Assembly: GCF_014236795.1 (NCBI RefSeq)
Contig: NZ_CP049017.1
Coordinates: 3,822,001-3,886,000 of the forward strand
Reading direction: 5' to 3'
DNA: 64,000 nt
DNA from: Xanthomonas theicola
Lineage (GTDB): Bacteria > Pseudomonadota > Gammaproteobacteria > Xanthomonadales > Xanthomonadaceae
Part shown: positions 34,494 to 43,732 of the stretch, one piece after another
Numbering within the stretch: the first letter of the stretch is position 1
Layout: every line of letters starts with the position of its first letter
Notes under the pieces: model-generated
The model's input: only the letters and a program-made list of their open reading frames with translations
Told to the model about the DNA's origin: nothing
Databases searched by the model: none
Translations under genes and position numbers: made by a program

Positions 34494-36989
34494 ATGCCCG
34501 CCCACGCCCTAGCCCGCCGCACCGAGGACGCCGAGCGCGCCCTGTCCACCACCGGCGGCGCGCCCTCGCGCGACGGCGCGCTGCTGACTGAACGGCTGGA
34601 GCGGCGCTACCACGACCGCATCACCGGCAGCTTCATGCTCCCCGGGCGCGAAGGCCGCTATGCGCCGATCCCGGGCGACGTGCCGGCGGCGCTGTCCGCG
34701 GCGCTGAAGGCGCGCGGCATCGAGCAGCTGTACAGCCACCAGGCCGAGGCCTGGGACGCGGCGCAGCGCGGCGAGCACGTGGCCATCGTCACCCCGACCG
34801 CGTCGGGCAAGTCGCTGTGCTACACGCTGCCGGTGCTGGCCGCGGCGATGACCGCGCAGGCCAAGGCACTGTACCTGTTCCCGACCAAGGCGCTGGCGCA
34901 GGACCAGGTGGCCGAGTTGCTGGAGCTCAACCGCGCCGGCAACCTCGGGGTGAAGGCCTTCACCTTCGACGGCGACACGCCGGGCGACGCGCGCCAGGCG
35001 ATCCGCCTGCACGGCGACATCGTGGTGAGCAATCCGGACATGCTACACCAGGCGATCCTGCCGCATCACACCAAATGGGCGCAGTTCTTCGAGAACCTGC
35101 GCTACGTGGTGATCGACGAGATCCACACCTACCGCGGCGTGTTCGGCAGCCACGTCGCCAACGTGCTGCGCCGGCTCAAGCGCATCTGCGCGTTCTACGG
35201 GGTGAACCCGCAGTTCATCCTGTGCTCGGCCACCATCGGCAATCCGCGCGCGCACGCCGAGGCGCTGATCGAGCAGCCCGTGCGTGCGATCACCGAGTCC
35301 GGCGCGCCGTCCGGCGACAAGCACGTGCTGCTGTGGAACCCGCCGATGGTCAACGCCGACCTGGGCCTGCGCGCGTCGGCGCGTTCGCAGAGCAACCGCA
35401 TCGCGCGCATCGCGATTCGTTCCGGACTGAAAACGCTCGTTTTCGCACAGACCCGGCTGATGGTGGAAGTGTTGACCAAGTACCTGAAGGACATCTTCGA
35501 CCACGATCCGCGCAAACCGCCGCGCATCCGTGCCTACCGCGGCGGCTACCTGCCGAACGAGCGCCGCCAGGCCGAGCGGGCGATGCGTGCCGGCAGCATC
35601 GACGGCATCGTCTCCACCTCGGCGCTGGAACTGGGCGTGGACATCGGCGCGCTGGACGTGGTGGTGCTCAACGGCTACCCCGGCAGCGTGGCCGCGACCT
35701 GGCAGCGCTTCGGCCGCGCCGGACGCCGCCAGCAGCCGTCGCTGGGGGTGCTGGTGGCCAGTTCGCAGCCGCTGGACCAGTACGTGGTGCGGCATCCGGA
35801 CTTCTTCGCCGACGCCTCGCCCGAACACGCGCGCATCGCCCCGGACCAGCCGCTGATCCTGTTCGACCACATCCGCTGCGCCGCGTTCGAGCTGACCTTC
35901 GTCGCCGGCGAGACATTCGGTCCGGTCGACCCGGCGGTGTTCCTGGAAGCGCTGGCCGAAAGCGAGGTGGTGCACCAGGAAGGCGACCGCTGGGAATGGA
36001 TCGCCGACAGCTATCCGGCCAACGCGGTGAGCCTGCGTTCGGTGGCCGACGGCAACTTCGTGGTCGTCGACAAAACCGATGGCAAGCAGCAGATCATCGC
36101 CGAGGTGGACTATTCCGCCGCCGCGCTGACCCTGTACGAAGGCGCGATCCACATGGTGCAGAGCGCGCCGTACCAGGTGGAGAAGCTGGACTGGGAGGGG
36201 CGCAAAGCCTACGTCACCCGCACCCACGTGGACTACTACACCGACAGCATCGACTTCACCAGGCTCAAGGTGCTCGACCGCTTCGACGGCGGCGCGGCCG
36301 GGCGCGGCGACAGCCATCACGGCGAGGTGCACGTGGTGCGACGCGTGGCCGGCTACAAGAAGATCCGCTACTACACCCACGAGAACATCGGCTACGGCCC
36401 GGTCACCCTGCCCGACCAGGAGCTGCACACCACCGCGGTATGGTGGCAGCTGCCGCAGGCCACGCTGCTGAAGGCCTTCGCTTCCAAGCAGGATGCGCTG
36501 GACGGCTTCCTCGGCGCGGCCTACGCGCTGCACGTGGTGGCGACGGTGGCGGTGATGGCCGACGCGCGCGACCTGCAGCAGGCGGTGGGCGACGGCGACG
36601 GCGCCTGGTTCGCGATGGCCGACGCCAAGGGCCGCGGCCAGCTGCGCGGCGGCGACACCGGCGAGCCGGTCGGCGTGGAACTGCAGCAGTTCGTGCCCAC
36701 CGTGTACCTGTACGACAACTTCCCCGGCGGCGTGGGCCTGAGCGAACCGCTGTGGCAGCGCCAGGCCGAGTTGGTACAGCGCGCGCGCGAACTGGTACAG
36801 CGCTGCGACTGCGTGGCCGGTTGCCCGGCCTGCGTCGGCCCGGTGCTGGCCGCGCAGGAGGAAAGTGTGGCCGCGCCGAAGGCGCTGGCGCTGCACGTGC
36901 TGCGCCTGCTGCTGGAAGGCGCGGCGCTGGACGACGAACCGACCGCGATCGACAGCGAGCTCGATGCGCTGCTGGAGCGGCGTGCATGA
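34494..36989 (+). CDS. DEAD/DEAH-box helicase with DUF1998 (MrfA/YprA-like)
   Basis: 831 residues from ATG 34494. Helicase motifs: Q-like IEQLYSHQAEAWDAA, Walker A VTPTASGKSLCYTLP, Ia YLFPTKALAQDQ, DEIH in VVIDEIHTYRGVFGSHVANV, ILCSATIGNP, STSALELGVDIGALDVVVL and QRFGRAGRRQQPS. The C-terminal third is the DUF1998 zinc domain with the cluster RCDCVAGCPACVGP. This is the architecture of Bacillus MrfA (YprA), a 3'-5' DNA helicase in a mitomycin-C repair pathway. The gene downstream encodes an MrfB (YprB)-like exonuclease, strengthening the call. Its stop overlaps the ATG of a 38-codon ORF. Confidence 0.9.
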   Translation: MPAHALARRTEDAERALSTTGGAPSRDGALLTERLERRYHDRITGSFMLPGREGRYAPIPGDVPAALSAALKARGIEQLYSHQAEAWDAAQRGEHVAIVTPTASGKSLCYTLPVLAAAMTAQAKALYLFPTKALAQDQVAELLELNRAGNLGVKAFTFDGDTPGDARQAIRLHGDIVVSNPDMLHQAILPHHTKWAQFFENLRYVVIDEIHTYRGVFGSHVANVLRRLKRICAFYGVNPQFILCSATIGNPRAHAEALIEQPVRAITESGAPSGDKHVLLWNPPMVNADLGLRASARSQSNRIARIAIRSGLKTLVFAQTRLMVEVLTKYLKDIFDHDPRKPPRIRAYRGGYLPNERRQAERAMRAGSIDGIVSTSALELGVDIGALDVVVLNGYPGSVAATWQRFGRAGRRQQPSLGVLVASSQPLDQYVVRHPDFFADASPEHARIAPDQPLILFDHIRCAAFELTFVAGETFGPVDPAVFLEALAESEVVHQEGDRWEWIADSYPANAVSLRSVADGNFVVVDKTDGKQQIIAEVDYSAAALTLYEGAIHMVQSAPYQVEKLDWEGRKAYVTRTHVDYYTDSIDFTRLKVLDRFDGGAAGRGDSHHGEVHVVRRVAGYKKIRYYTHENIGYGPVTLPDQELHTTAVWWQLPQATLLKAFASKQDALDGFLGAAYALHVVATVAVMADARDLQQAVGDGDGAWFAMADAKGRGQLRGGDTGEPVGVELQQFVPTVYLYDNFPGGVGLSEPLWQRQAELVQRARELVQRCDCVAGCPACVGPVLAAQEESVAAPKALALHVLRLLLEGAALDDEPTAIDSELDALLERRA

Positions 36990-37102
36990 GCCTCGGTCCG
37001 GAGCGCTTGCCGATGCTGCGTCTGCTGAAGGCCGCGCTGCCGGACGCCGCATCGGCGGTGTTCGATACGGATCCCGGCGCAGCGTCGGAGCGGAACGCAT
37101 GA
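36986..37102 (+). CDS. 38-codon ORF between helicase and exonuclease genes
   Basis: The ATG at 36986 overlaps the helicase stop (ATGA) and its own stop at 37102 overlaps the ATG of the exonuclease gene (ATGA again). The peptide opens MSLGPERLPMLRLLKAALPD and ends TDPGAASERNA, with no recognisable domain. The perfect double overlap makes it likely to be translated, either as a real small protein or simply as a coupler that carries ribosomes to the exonuclease start. Without comparative data this stays tentative. Confidence 0.5.
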   Translation: MSLGPERLPMLRLLKAALPDAASAVFDTDPGAASERNA

Positions 37103-38211
37103 GCATCAGCCTCGAACGCCTGCGCGCGCTGCGCAAGCAGGCCGGCGATGCACGCGCGGACGCGCCGCGTCCATTGGCGCCGGGCGTGCGGCCGGCCAGC
37201 AATGCCGGCGCCGGCGCTGCCAACGCGTCGATGCACGTGCCCGCGAGGGGCGCCGCGCCCGCAAGCAGGTCGACGTTACTGCGCAAGCCACCACGCGACG
37301 CCGATGCGGTGCCCCACCCGGCGCCGCGCACGCCGACGCCTGCGCGCCCCGGCGCCGCCGCGGTCGCGGTGGCGCCACCGATCGCGATCGAACCGTTCGA
37401 CCGGCGCGGCGCCGACGTCGCCGCGCTGCGGCGCCTGCTCGGCCTACGCGAACGGGCGGTGGCGCCGGCCGCGGCGCCGCGCAGGCCGCAGTCGGCCGAC
37501 CGCCATCTGCCTGGCGTGGAGATCGCGCCCGGCCTGCACCTGATCGAGGCGTTCCTGCCACAGACGATTCCCGCCGCGGCACTGTCGCTGGCCTTCGCCC
37601 GGCGCGAGGACGCGGTACAGCCGTCGGACCTGTTGTTCTTCGACACCGAGACCACCGGCCTGGCCGGCGGCACCGGCACCCGCGCCTTCATGATCGGCGC
37701 GGCCGACTGGTCTGTGCATCCCGGCGACGGCCCCGGCCTGCGCATCCGCCAGTTGTTGATGGCGACGATGGGTGCGGAGAAGGCCATGCTCGAAGCATTC
37801 CGCGCCTGGCTGGCGCCGACCACGGTGCTGTCCAGCTACAACGGCCGCTGCTACGACGCGCCGCTGCTGAAGACCCGCTATCGGTTGGCGCGCAGCCCCG
37901 ATCCGCTATCGGCGCTGGACCACGTCGACCTGCTGCATCCCACCCGCCGCCGCTACCGCGGCGCCTGGGAGAACTGCCGCCTGGCCACTATCGAGCGGCA
38001 ACTGCTGCGCATCGTGCGCGAGGACGACCTGCCCGGTTCCGAAGCGCCGGCCGTCTGGCTGAACTACCTGCGCGGCGGCAGTGCGCGCAACCTGCGCCGC
38101 GTCGCCGCGCACAACCACCAGGACGTGGTGACGCTGGCGCTGCTGCTGCAGCGCCTGGTCGCCGCCGAGGCCGAAGAGCGCGAAGTGCTGCCGTTGGTGG
38201 AAGCCCGGTAA
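37099..38211 (+). CDS. DEDDh exonuclease-like protein (MrfB/YprB-like)
   Basis: 370 residues from ATG 37099. The first 110 residues are a disordered Ala/Pro/Arg-rich extension, and a central segment (VEIAPGLHLIEAFLP) leads to the RNase H-like exonuclease fold. The motifs are LLFFDTETTGLAGGTGTRAF (Asp-Glu), TVLSSYNGRCYDAPLLKTRY (second Asp), DHVDLLHPTRRRY, and the exoIII-type His-Asp in VAAHNHQDVVTLALLLQRLV. MrfB partners MrfA in Bacillus DNA-lesion removal; the same gene order here supports a conserved repair pair. The next 300 bases carry no supported gene. Confidence 0.87.
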   Translation: MSISLERLRALRKQAGDARADAPRPLAPGVRPASNAGAGAANASMHVPARGAAPASRSTLLRKPPRDADAVPHPAPRTPTPARPGAAAVAVAPPIAIEPFDRRGADVAALRRLLGLRERAVAPAAAPRRPQSADRHLPGVEIAPGLHLIEAFLPQTIPAAALSLAFARREDAVQPSDLLFFDTETTGLAGGTGTRAFMIGAADWSVHPGDGPGLRIRQLLMATMGAEKAMLEAFRAWLAPTTVLSSYNGRCYDAPLLKTRYRLARSPDPLSALDHVDLLHPTRRRYRGAWENCRLATIERQLLRIVREDDLPGSEAPAVWLNYLRGGSARNLRRVAAHNHQDVVTLALLLQRLVAAEAEEREVLPLVEAR

Positions 38212-38529
38212 CGCGGTTCGCCGCGGCAAGGGCAAGCCAGCATCAATCAAGCGGAATTGACCGAGGCGATCAGTGAATCGCTCCGATCGGTCGCGGGACC
38301 GCGATGCCACTCATTCCCAGCGCAATTGTGCGGCCGGCGGCCTGCCGGCATTCATGCCTCTCACAGGCTGGCCTCGATAGACTTCCCCTTCAATTCACCT
38401 GAAAGTGTCGACAGGCCTCCGTTCGCCGCCGCTAACCTTGCCGCCTGCATCATTCCAGGTAGCCCAGCCGCAGATCGACGGCACGACCATACCCAGCATG
38501 CCCGCTATCCCGCATAAGGTTCTCGCTAA
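38212..38529. other. Gene-free stretch before IS cluster
   Basis: About 320 bases between the MrfB-like stop and the IS5-type element. An 86-codon open frame (38257-38517, plus) has no family similarity and no clear ribosome-binding site. I looked for a plant-inducible-promoter box (TTCGC-N15-TTCGC) here and found none. Confidence 0.5.
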
Positions 38530-39378
38530 GAACCTGTTCACGATCTTTCCCGGGTAGTGCAAACTCTGCGGATGCGCACAAAGACGTATCCGAGTGCCAT
38601 GAGCCGGGAGCGGTTCGAGCAGATCCGCCCCATTCTGGAGCAGGCGCGCAAGCGTAGCAAGCCACGGACCGTGGATCTGTAGGACGTGTGGTGCGCGGTG
38701 CTGTACCTGCTGCACACCGGCTGTCAGTGGCCAGCGCTGCCCAGCGACTTCCCGAAGTGGCGCACCGTGCACTGCTACTTTGCCAAGTGGAGCGAACCAG
38801 ACGATGAAGGAGTGAGCCTGCTGGAGCGGGCGCTCAAAAAATCAGGGTGGCGCGGCCCGCCAGAGACAGGGGCGCAACGCTTGCAGCACGTTCTTGATCG
38901 TGGACGCACAGAGCGTGAAGAACACGGACACGGCCGGCCAGAAGGGTTATGACGCGGGCAAGAAGGTCTCGGGGATCAAGCGTCGCATCGCCGTCGATAC
39001 CCAAGGCCTGCCGCATGCGGTCGCGGTGACGAGGGCGGAAGTGACCGACCGCAAAGGCGCGCTCCAATCCCTGGATCGTTGCAAGCCGAACCTGGGACAC
39101 GTGCAAAGCCTGTTGTGCGATAGCGGCTATACCGCAGAACCATTCGCCGAAGGCGTACGAGAGATCCTGGGCAAGCAAGTCACGGTGCAGATCGCCAAAC
39201 GCAGCGAACTGCACACCTTCAAGGTCATGCCCAAGCGCTGGAGCGTCGAACGCAGCTTTGCGTGGCTGGAAAAGAACCGAAGGCTATGGAAGAACTGCGA
39301 GCGCAAGCTCAACACCAGCTTGCAGTTCATCCACCTGGCATGCCTGACACTACTACTCAAAAGATCGTGAACAGGTTC
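38530..39378 (+). mobile_element. IS5-family element (849 bp) with TAA target duplication
   Basis: Terminal repeats GAACCTGTTCACGATCTTT (38530) and its inverted copy ending 39378 are flanked on both sides by TAA (38527-38529 and 39379-39381), a TNA-type 3-bp duplication usual in the IS427-like part of the IS5 family. The transposase carries a nonsense codon. Confidence 0.88.
38572..39370 (+). pseudogene. IS5-family transposase with nonsense codon and frame change
   Basis: ATG 38572 opens MRTKTYPSAMSRERFEQIRP and is stopped by TAG at 38680-38682 (after KPRTVDL, where Tyr would be expected). The same frame then runs DVWCAVLYLLHTGCQWPALP to 38952. The catalytic half lies in another frame from about 38894: IVDAQSVKNTDTAGQKGYDA, LLCDSGYTAEPFAEGV and WSVERSFAWLEKNRRLWKNC. 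The frame change may be the programmed frameshift known in this group, but the TAG is a true lesion. Confidence 0.8.
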
Positions 39379-39565
39379 TAAGAGCGCATGGGTAACGCCG
39401 ACGACTATGTCGTTCTGGCCTGGGCCAGTATGCCCCGTGGCGCGAGCCGGTGCCGATAGCGGTGCCAATGACTGGCGGGCATGTCCCAGGCGCTGAAGCC
39501 GGCCGACGAGCAGCGCGGACGTTCGACAGCGTATCACCCGATAGATTCAGCCACCGACGTAGGAC

Positions 39566-40684
39566 GTGCCAATCAATTTTTCGCCTTATCAGCAGCACCG
39601 GCAGGCCATAGGAATTCATACGAACCAGCAGGACTGGAAGCAGGGAAAGCAGAAAATCCAGGATGACCGCGCTCGCCGGCTGGCCAGCCGACCGGGATTT
39701 CATCCAGATAATATGAAACGGCAAGATTTGGCTCATGCGGCGGTACGACTGCTCGCCATGCTAAGTGCCGTACGCAGCAGCAATAGTCGTGCCGTAACAT
39801 CCTCCGGCCGAGCCGCTGAACCCGCCACGGATCGTCGCATTCACTGGGCCGATGCCTTGCATCGACAGCAGGGAGTCGAGCAGGAAATTTGCAGGCAATC
39901 GCTCGGAACGAACTTCCGGGCAACGGAAGAACGGATGAAGGAAAATATTCGCACAGACGCCTACAGTCTGGGAGAAGACACGCGCTGCGCCAAGGGAATT
40001 GCCCAATGCTATGCCGCCAGTGCCATGCAAATGGCGCGCCGCGACACGCCGTCGGTCGGATTGGACGTTGCCGCAATCGCGGGTGCTGTCACCGGCGGCT
40101 TGACCTCGGGACTGAAAAGCGTCATCGCCGCGTTGCATCAGGCTGGCCAGTTTGTCCGCCGGTATGATCCGCTGACCCTGCCAGGCGCACAAGCACTTCC
40201 CGCGGGCGGGCATCACTACACCGGAAAACAAGGAGATGAACTCATCATAATCAGGGACGTCTATGGGAAAGTTGTCGATCTAAGCCGGGACTATTATCCT
40301 TCGGCGAACCTGACGGAGCCTTACCATTTCGTGAGAACGGGATTGAAGGCGCTGGCTGGATTCTATGAAGACTACAACTCCAAATACCTGGGATTGAAAT
40401 CGCTTGCCCGATCCATCCTGAAAGAAGAAATCAGGCGGCACTTTCATTTGGATATCGATCCGGACAAGACCCAATTCATACACTTCCACTGGATTTTGTA
40501 TACCGTCTTTGAGAAGATTCAATACTCCGATAGAGCGACAAAGAAAACACTCACGGAGTGGCTTTTCTCGAATTTCGACGCCTCGACGCAGATGAATCTA
40601 CAGGATGTGGATGCGATGTGCGGCATCTATGACATTTCACTGGATGGGCGCAAGGAGTATCGTTCCACCGACGCAATACCGGTA
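39566..40684 (+). pseudogene. Toxin-like gene, segment 1 (N-terminal)
   Basis: The frame opens at GTG 39566 and runs 373 codons to the IS1595 junction. The first ~120 residues are polar and unrecognised, and an alternative N-terminus (ATG 39481) lies in another frame, so the true start is uncertain. From SLGEDTRCAKGIAQCYAASA onward the sequence is coherent: VGLDVAAIAGAVTGGLTSGL (hydrophobic), GKQGDELIIIRDVYGKVVDL, then a helical part with LKSLARSILKEEIRRHFHLD and IDPDKTQFIHFHW. The last of these resembles the (L/I)D(P)D-type motif at the start of DUF6543 domains. It ends STDAIPV at 40684. Confidence 0.7.
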
Positions 40685-41718
40685 CCTGATTACCCATCAG
40701 TCGCATCCCTTGATTCGGGGCTGGTCAATGCTGCAAGCCGCTGATTCGACAGAGGCGATGCGACGATGGCCAAGAAGAACCTGATCCAGTTCCAGGCGGG
40801 CATGAGCCTGCCGGCGTTCCTGCGGTCCTATGGGAACGAAGCGCAATGCCGGCAAGCCGTCTTTGAACAACGGTGGCCGCAAGGCTTCTTTTGCCCAGCG
40901 TGTGGACATCGGCGGTCTTGCCAGTTGCACAGCCGCGATCTGCTCCAATGCAATCGCTGCAAACATCAGACCTCCTTGACGCGCGGCACCTTGTTCGCTG
41001 ATACCAAGCTGCCGTTGCGCACCTGGTTCCTGGCGATCTACCTCCTCAGCCAGCACAAGAACGGCATCTCGGCGTTGGCGCTGCGCCGGCAACTTGGAGT
41101 GAGCTACAACACCGCCTGGCTGATCAAACACAAATTGATGCAAGCCATGGTCGAACGCGAAGCCTCCCATCAGTTGAGCGGGGATATACAGGTGGACGAC
41201 GCCTTTTGGGGCGGAGAGCGCCACGGCGGCGGGGCCGGCCGTGGCAGTCCGGGCAAGACCCCGTTTGTGGCCGCCGTTCAGTGCTCTGCGCAGGGACATC
41301 CTGTCGCCATGCGCCTGGATGTGGTGGCCGGTTTTCGCAAGGCCGAACTGACCCGCTGGGCAAGCCGCTATGTCGCCCCAGGCAGTCGCGTTGTTTCCGA
41401 TGGCCTGAGCTGCTTCCCAGGCGTGGCCCTGGCCGGATGCCACCATACCGCCATCTTCAACCGCGGCCGGCGAGTGCCCACAGAGCCGGCGCTTATCTGG
41501 GTCAACACCCTCCTGGGCAACATCAAGAACGCCTTGCATGGCACCTATCACGCCTTGCGCCCAAAGTACCTGCAGCGCTACCTCAGCGAGTTCTGCTATC
41601 GCTTCAACCGACGCTTCGACCTGGCCGCCTTGGTGCCACGATTGATCTGCGCCTCCCTCCACACTCCACCGCTGCCCTATCGGATTGCTACGCTGGATGC
41701 GTGATGTGGGTAATCAGG
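40685..41718 (+). mobile_element. IS1595-family element inside the toxin-like gene
   Basis: Ends CCTGATTACCCA (40685) and inverted TGGGTAATCAGG (to 41718) lie within longer imperfect repeats. They are flanked by the same 8-base duplication TACCGGTA at 40677-40684 and 41719-41726, as expected for IS1595. Element length is 1034 bp. The transposase is intact. Confidence 0.9.
40766..41704 (+). CDS. IS1595-family transposase
   Basis: 312 residues from ATG 40766. An N-terminal zinc ribbon (FFCPACGHRRSCQL and LQCNRCKHQTSLTRGTLF) is followed by LPLRTWFLAIYLLSQHKNGI and the HTH LGVSYNTAWLIKHKL. The DDE/N core has the first Asp in QVDDAFWGGERHGGG, the second in SRVVSDGLSCF, and the third-acid region in HGTYHALRPKYLQRYLSEFC. 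Intact and full length, so potentially active. Confidence 0.95.
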   Translation: MAKKNLIQFQAGMSLPAFLRSYGNEAQCRQAVFEQRWPQGFFCPACGHRRSCQLHSRDLLQCNRCKHQTSLTRGTLFADTKLPLRTWFLAIYLLSQHKNGISALALRRQLGVSYNTAWLIKHKLMQAMVEREASHQLSGDIQVDDAFWGGERHGGGAGRGSPGKTPFVAAVQCSAQGHPVAMRLDVVAGFRKAELTRWASRYVAPGSRVVSDGLSCFPGVALAGCHHTAIFNRGRRVPTEPALIWVNTLLGNIKNALHGTYHALRPKYLQRYLSEFCYRFNRRFDLAALVPRLICASLHTPPLPYRIATLDA

Positions 41719-41726
41719 TACCGGTA

Positions 41727-42776
41727 AAGCCCACCGACTTCGTTCAGATGGTATGGGATATCGATTTCTATAATCGTGCAAAAGGAATCATGGCGGAAAA
41801 TTTCGGCCATCGAGACATCCACGTCAAACGATATTTCCTCGACTTTATCAAGCATCTGAACATTGGCATTATCAATCGAGTCACAGCCAGAGACATTCTG
41901 AGCGGGGTCGGCTTATTGCAAGAAAACAACGTCGGCGTGTCTCTTTTCGATATCAACGGTTACAGTGCCGCGAATGCCTTCGTCTTCAAGCACAAGGACA
42001 GTGGCAGGGTCACTCTTTATCTGCCCCGAAGCGATTTCAAGTTGATGTCCTTCAGAGGGTGTTTTGAAATGCAGTCATGGGTAAGCGATGCCTGCTTATC
42101 AAACGTTCGTCGCGACATGATTGCATCGCATTTCACTATCGCGGACAGGCAGGATGGCGTGTTTTACTATGGGGTGGACGCCTGGTTGGACTCAATAGGT
42201 CAGGATATCGGTTATTACGACAAGATCGCAATGAATCCCACCGAGGTACCGTCGGAGCATTTCTTCGACAGCTTGTTCGACAATGTCAAGAGTAAGGAAT
42301 TCTCCGACCTCGACTCGCTGATAAAATCGGACGCCGAAGTCAGACGCGACACGTGTGAGAGACTGATAGATGCGTCGAATATCATACCCAACCCCTTATC
42401 CCCGTTTCTATCGCTGGCAATGCACTTGGAACACGCGATAGAGGCCGATACCTATCCTGAAAAGATGCAGGAGATCCAGCACATAAAAGCCGATGTGGCC
42501 AACCTCATTGCGATGATCGCTCTTGAAAATGCGATGAAATTTCCTGACGTCGAAGGATATGACTTCATAAAAAAAGTAAAAAATGGACTCGAAAGCATGG
42601 AGACCGTACCCAGCGAAAAATTTGAGGTTGTCGACGGTGATCTCGCCGCCGAGACTGGCAAGGAAGCAGCAGCGGACGGCACGGTGATTGGCTGTAACAG
42701 AAGGAAGCGAGGCATAGCTTCAAGCAAGCATTTGCCGTGCGCTGGAGTCGCCAATCAGGATGCCAGCAATTCTTAG
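41727..42776 (+). pseudogene. Toxin-like gene, segment 2 (DUF6543-like region)
   Basis: Begins KPTDFVQMVWDIDFYNRAKG, in the same phase as the upstream DAIPV once the element is removed. Helical text follows (VKRYFLDFIKHLNIGIINRV), then the most family-like block: VSLFDINGYSAANAFVFKHK, GRVTLYLPRSDFKLMSF, and IASHFTIADRQDGVFYYGVD followed by AWLDSI, which mirrors the HFSLADRQDG...GVD...L pattern I recall for DUF6543 proteins. The frame ends in TAG 42774-42776, but from about 42698 frame 2 continues more naturally (HSFKQAFAVRWSRQSGCQQF), marking a frameshift near 42700. Confidence 0.75.
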
Positions 42777-42875
42777 GAGAAACTCGAAGAATTGGTTGCC
42801 CCCCGGCCTGGTACAAAAGGGAAAACATTGCGAGCACCGAGCGGACTGCCGAGGGGATGATATTCGAGGATCCTA

Positions 42876-43732
42876 GAGCGTGTTATGAACTTTGAAGGAT
42901 GGTAGCGGCGTTGCTGAGCATGAGCACGGTGAAGACGACGAAGTGCAAGCCAGCCAAGGTTTCCGGCAAGCGCTCATAGTCGCGTGCCAATCGTCGGAAT
43001 CGGTTGACCCAGCCGAAGCTGCGTTCGACGACCCAGCGCCGAGGAAGCAAGACGAATCCTTTCTTGGCTTCGGGAAGTTTCACCACGTGCAGTTCGATTC
43101 CTTCTGCCTGCGCGGCTTGCGCCGGCTCCTGCCCGGTGTAGCCTTGATCCACGAACGCCAGTTTTACCGTATCGCCCGTGACATGTTGCACCTCTTGCGC
43201 CAGCGAGCGCACCTGAGCGCGTTCTTGCTCGTCGGCAGGTGTGACTTGCACTGCAAGCAAATATCCGAGCGTGTCCACCGCCATATGCACCTTGCTGCCC
43301 TTCTTGCGCTTATAGCCGTCGTAGCCTGCACGTGTGCCGCTCTCGCAGGTGGATTGCAGCGTCCGCCCGTCCAGGATGACAGCACTGGGTTGGCCATGTC
43401 TGCCTTGGGCAACACGCAGGATGGAACGCAGGTCGTTGACCATGGCTTCAAAGCAGCCCGCCTGCAGCCAGCGTTGTGTCTGTTGGTAGACCGCTTCCCA
43501 TGGCGGGAAGTCCTTGGGCAAAAGGCGCCATGGCGCTCCAGCACGTGCCATCCAGCGCAGCGCATTGAACATTGCCCGCAGCTCGTACTTGCGCTGCGGA
43601 GCGTGCTCGGTCATCAGGCTCAGGTAAGGCGCTGCGAACGCCCACTCTTCGTCGGAAATGTCGGTCGGATATGGGCGTTTGCTCTGCATCCCGCTACGAT
43701 AGCCGGATCGACTCAAAGTTCATAACACGCTC
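42876..43732 (-). mobile_element. IS5-family element inside the kinase-like domain
   Basis: Perfect ends GAGCGTGTTATGAACTTTGA (42876) and its inverse (to 43732) are flanked by TA on each side (42874-42875 and 43733-43734). Length 857 bp. Deleting it with one TA joins FEDP to TAHGRLMK in frame. Confidence 0.9.
42883..43689 (-). CDS. IS5-family transposase
   Basis: 268 residues from ATG 43689 (a TTG further upstream is less likely). The DUF4096-type N-domain reads YPTDISDEEWAFAAPYLSL and YELRAMFNALRWMARAGAPW, then RLLPKDFPPWEAVYQQTQRW. The DDE core has AVILDGRTLQSTCESGTRAG (first Asp), KLAFVDQGYTGQEPAQAA (second Asp) and RRWVVERSFGWVNRFRRLAR (Glu). Intact, so the element may still be mobile. 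Confidence 0.95.
   Translation of the reverse strand: MQSKRPYPTDISDEEWAFAAPYLSLMTEHAPQRKYELRAMFNALRWMARAGAPWRLLPKDFPPWEAVYQQTQRWLQAGCFEAMVNDLRSILRVAQGRHGQPSAVILDGRTLQSTCESGTRAGYDGYKRKKGSKVHMAVDTLGYLLAVQVTPADEQERAQVRSLAQEVQHVTGDTVKLAFVDQGYTGQEPAQAAQAEGIELHVVKLPEAKKGFVLLPRRWVVERSFGWVNRFRRLARDYERLPETLAGLHFVVFTVLMLSNAATILQSS

Noticed and set aside
38212..39566. Plant-inducible-promoter box (TTCGC-N15-TTCGC) upstream of the toxin-like gene
   Set aside because: TTCGC occurs singly, but no second TTCGC lies 15 bases away. Type III secretion is therefore not supported by a promoter signal.
39573..40231. Minus-strand ORFs opposite the toxin-like N-terminus
   Set aside because: No domain similarity, and the plus-strand text is coherent with the following segments.
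40744..40746. Reading the toxin-like N-terminal ORF to its stop at 40744 as a complete protein
   Set aside because: The last 20 codons are inside the IS1595 terminal region; the host frame continues at 41727.
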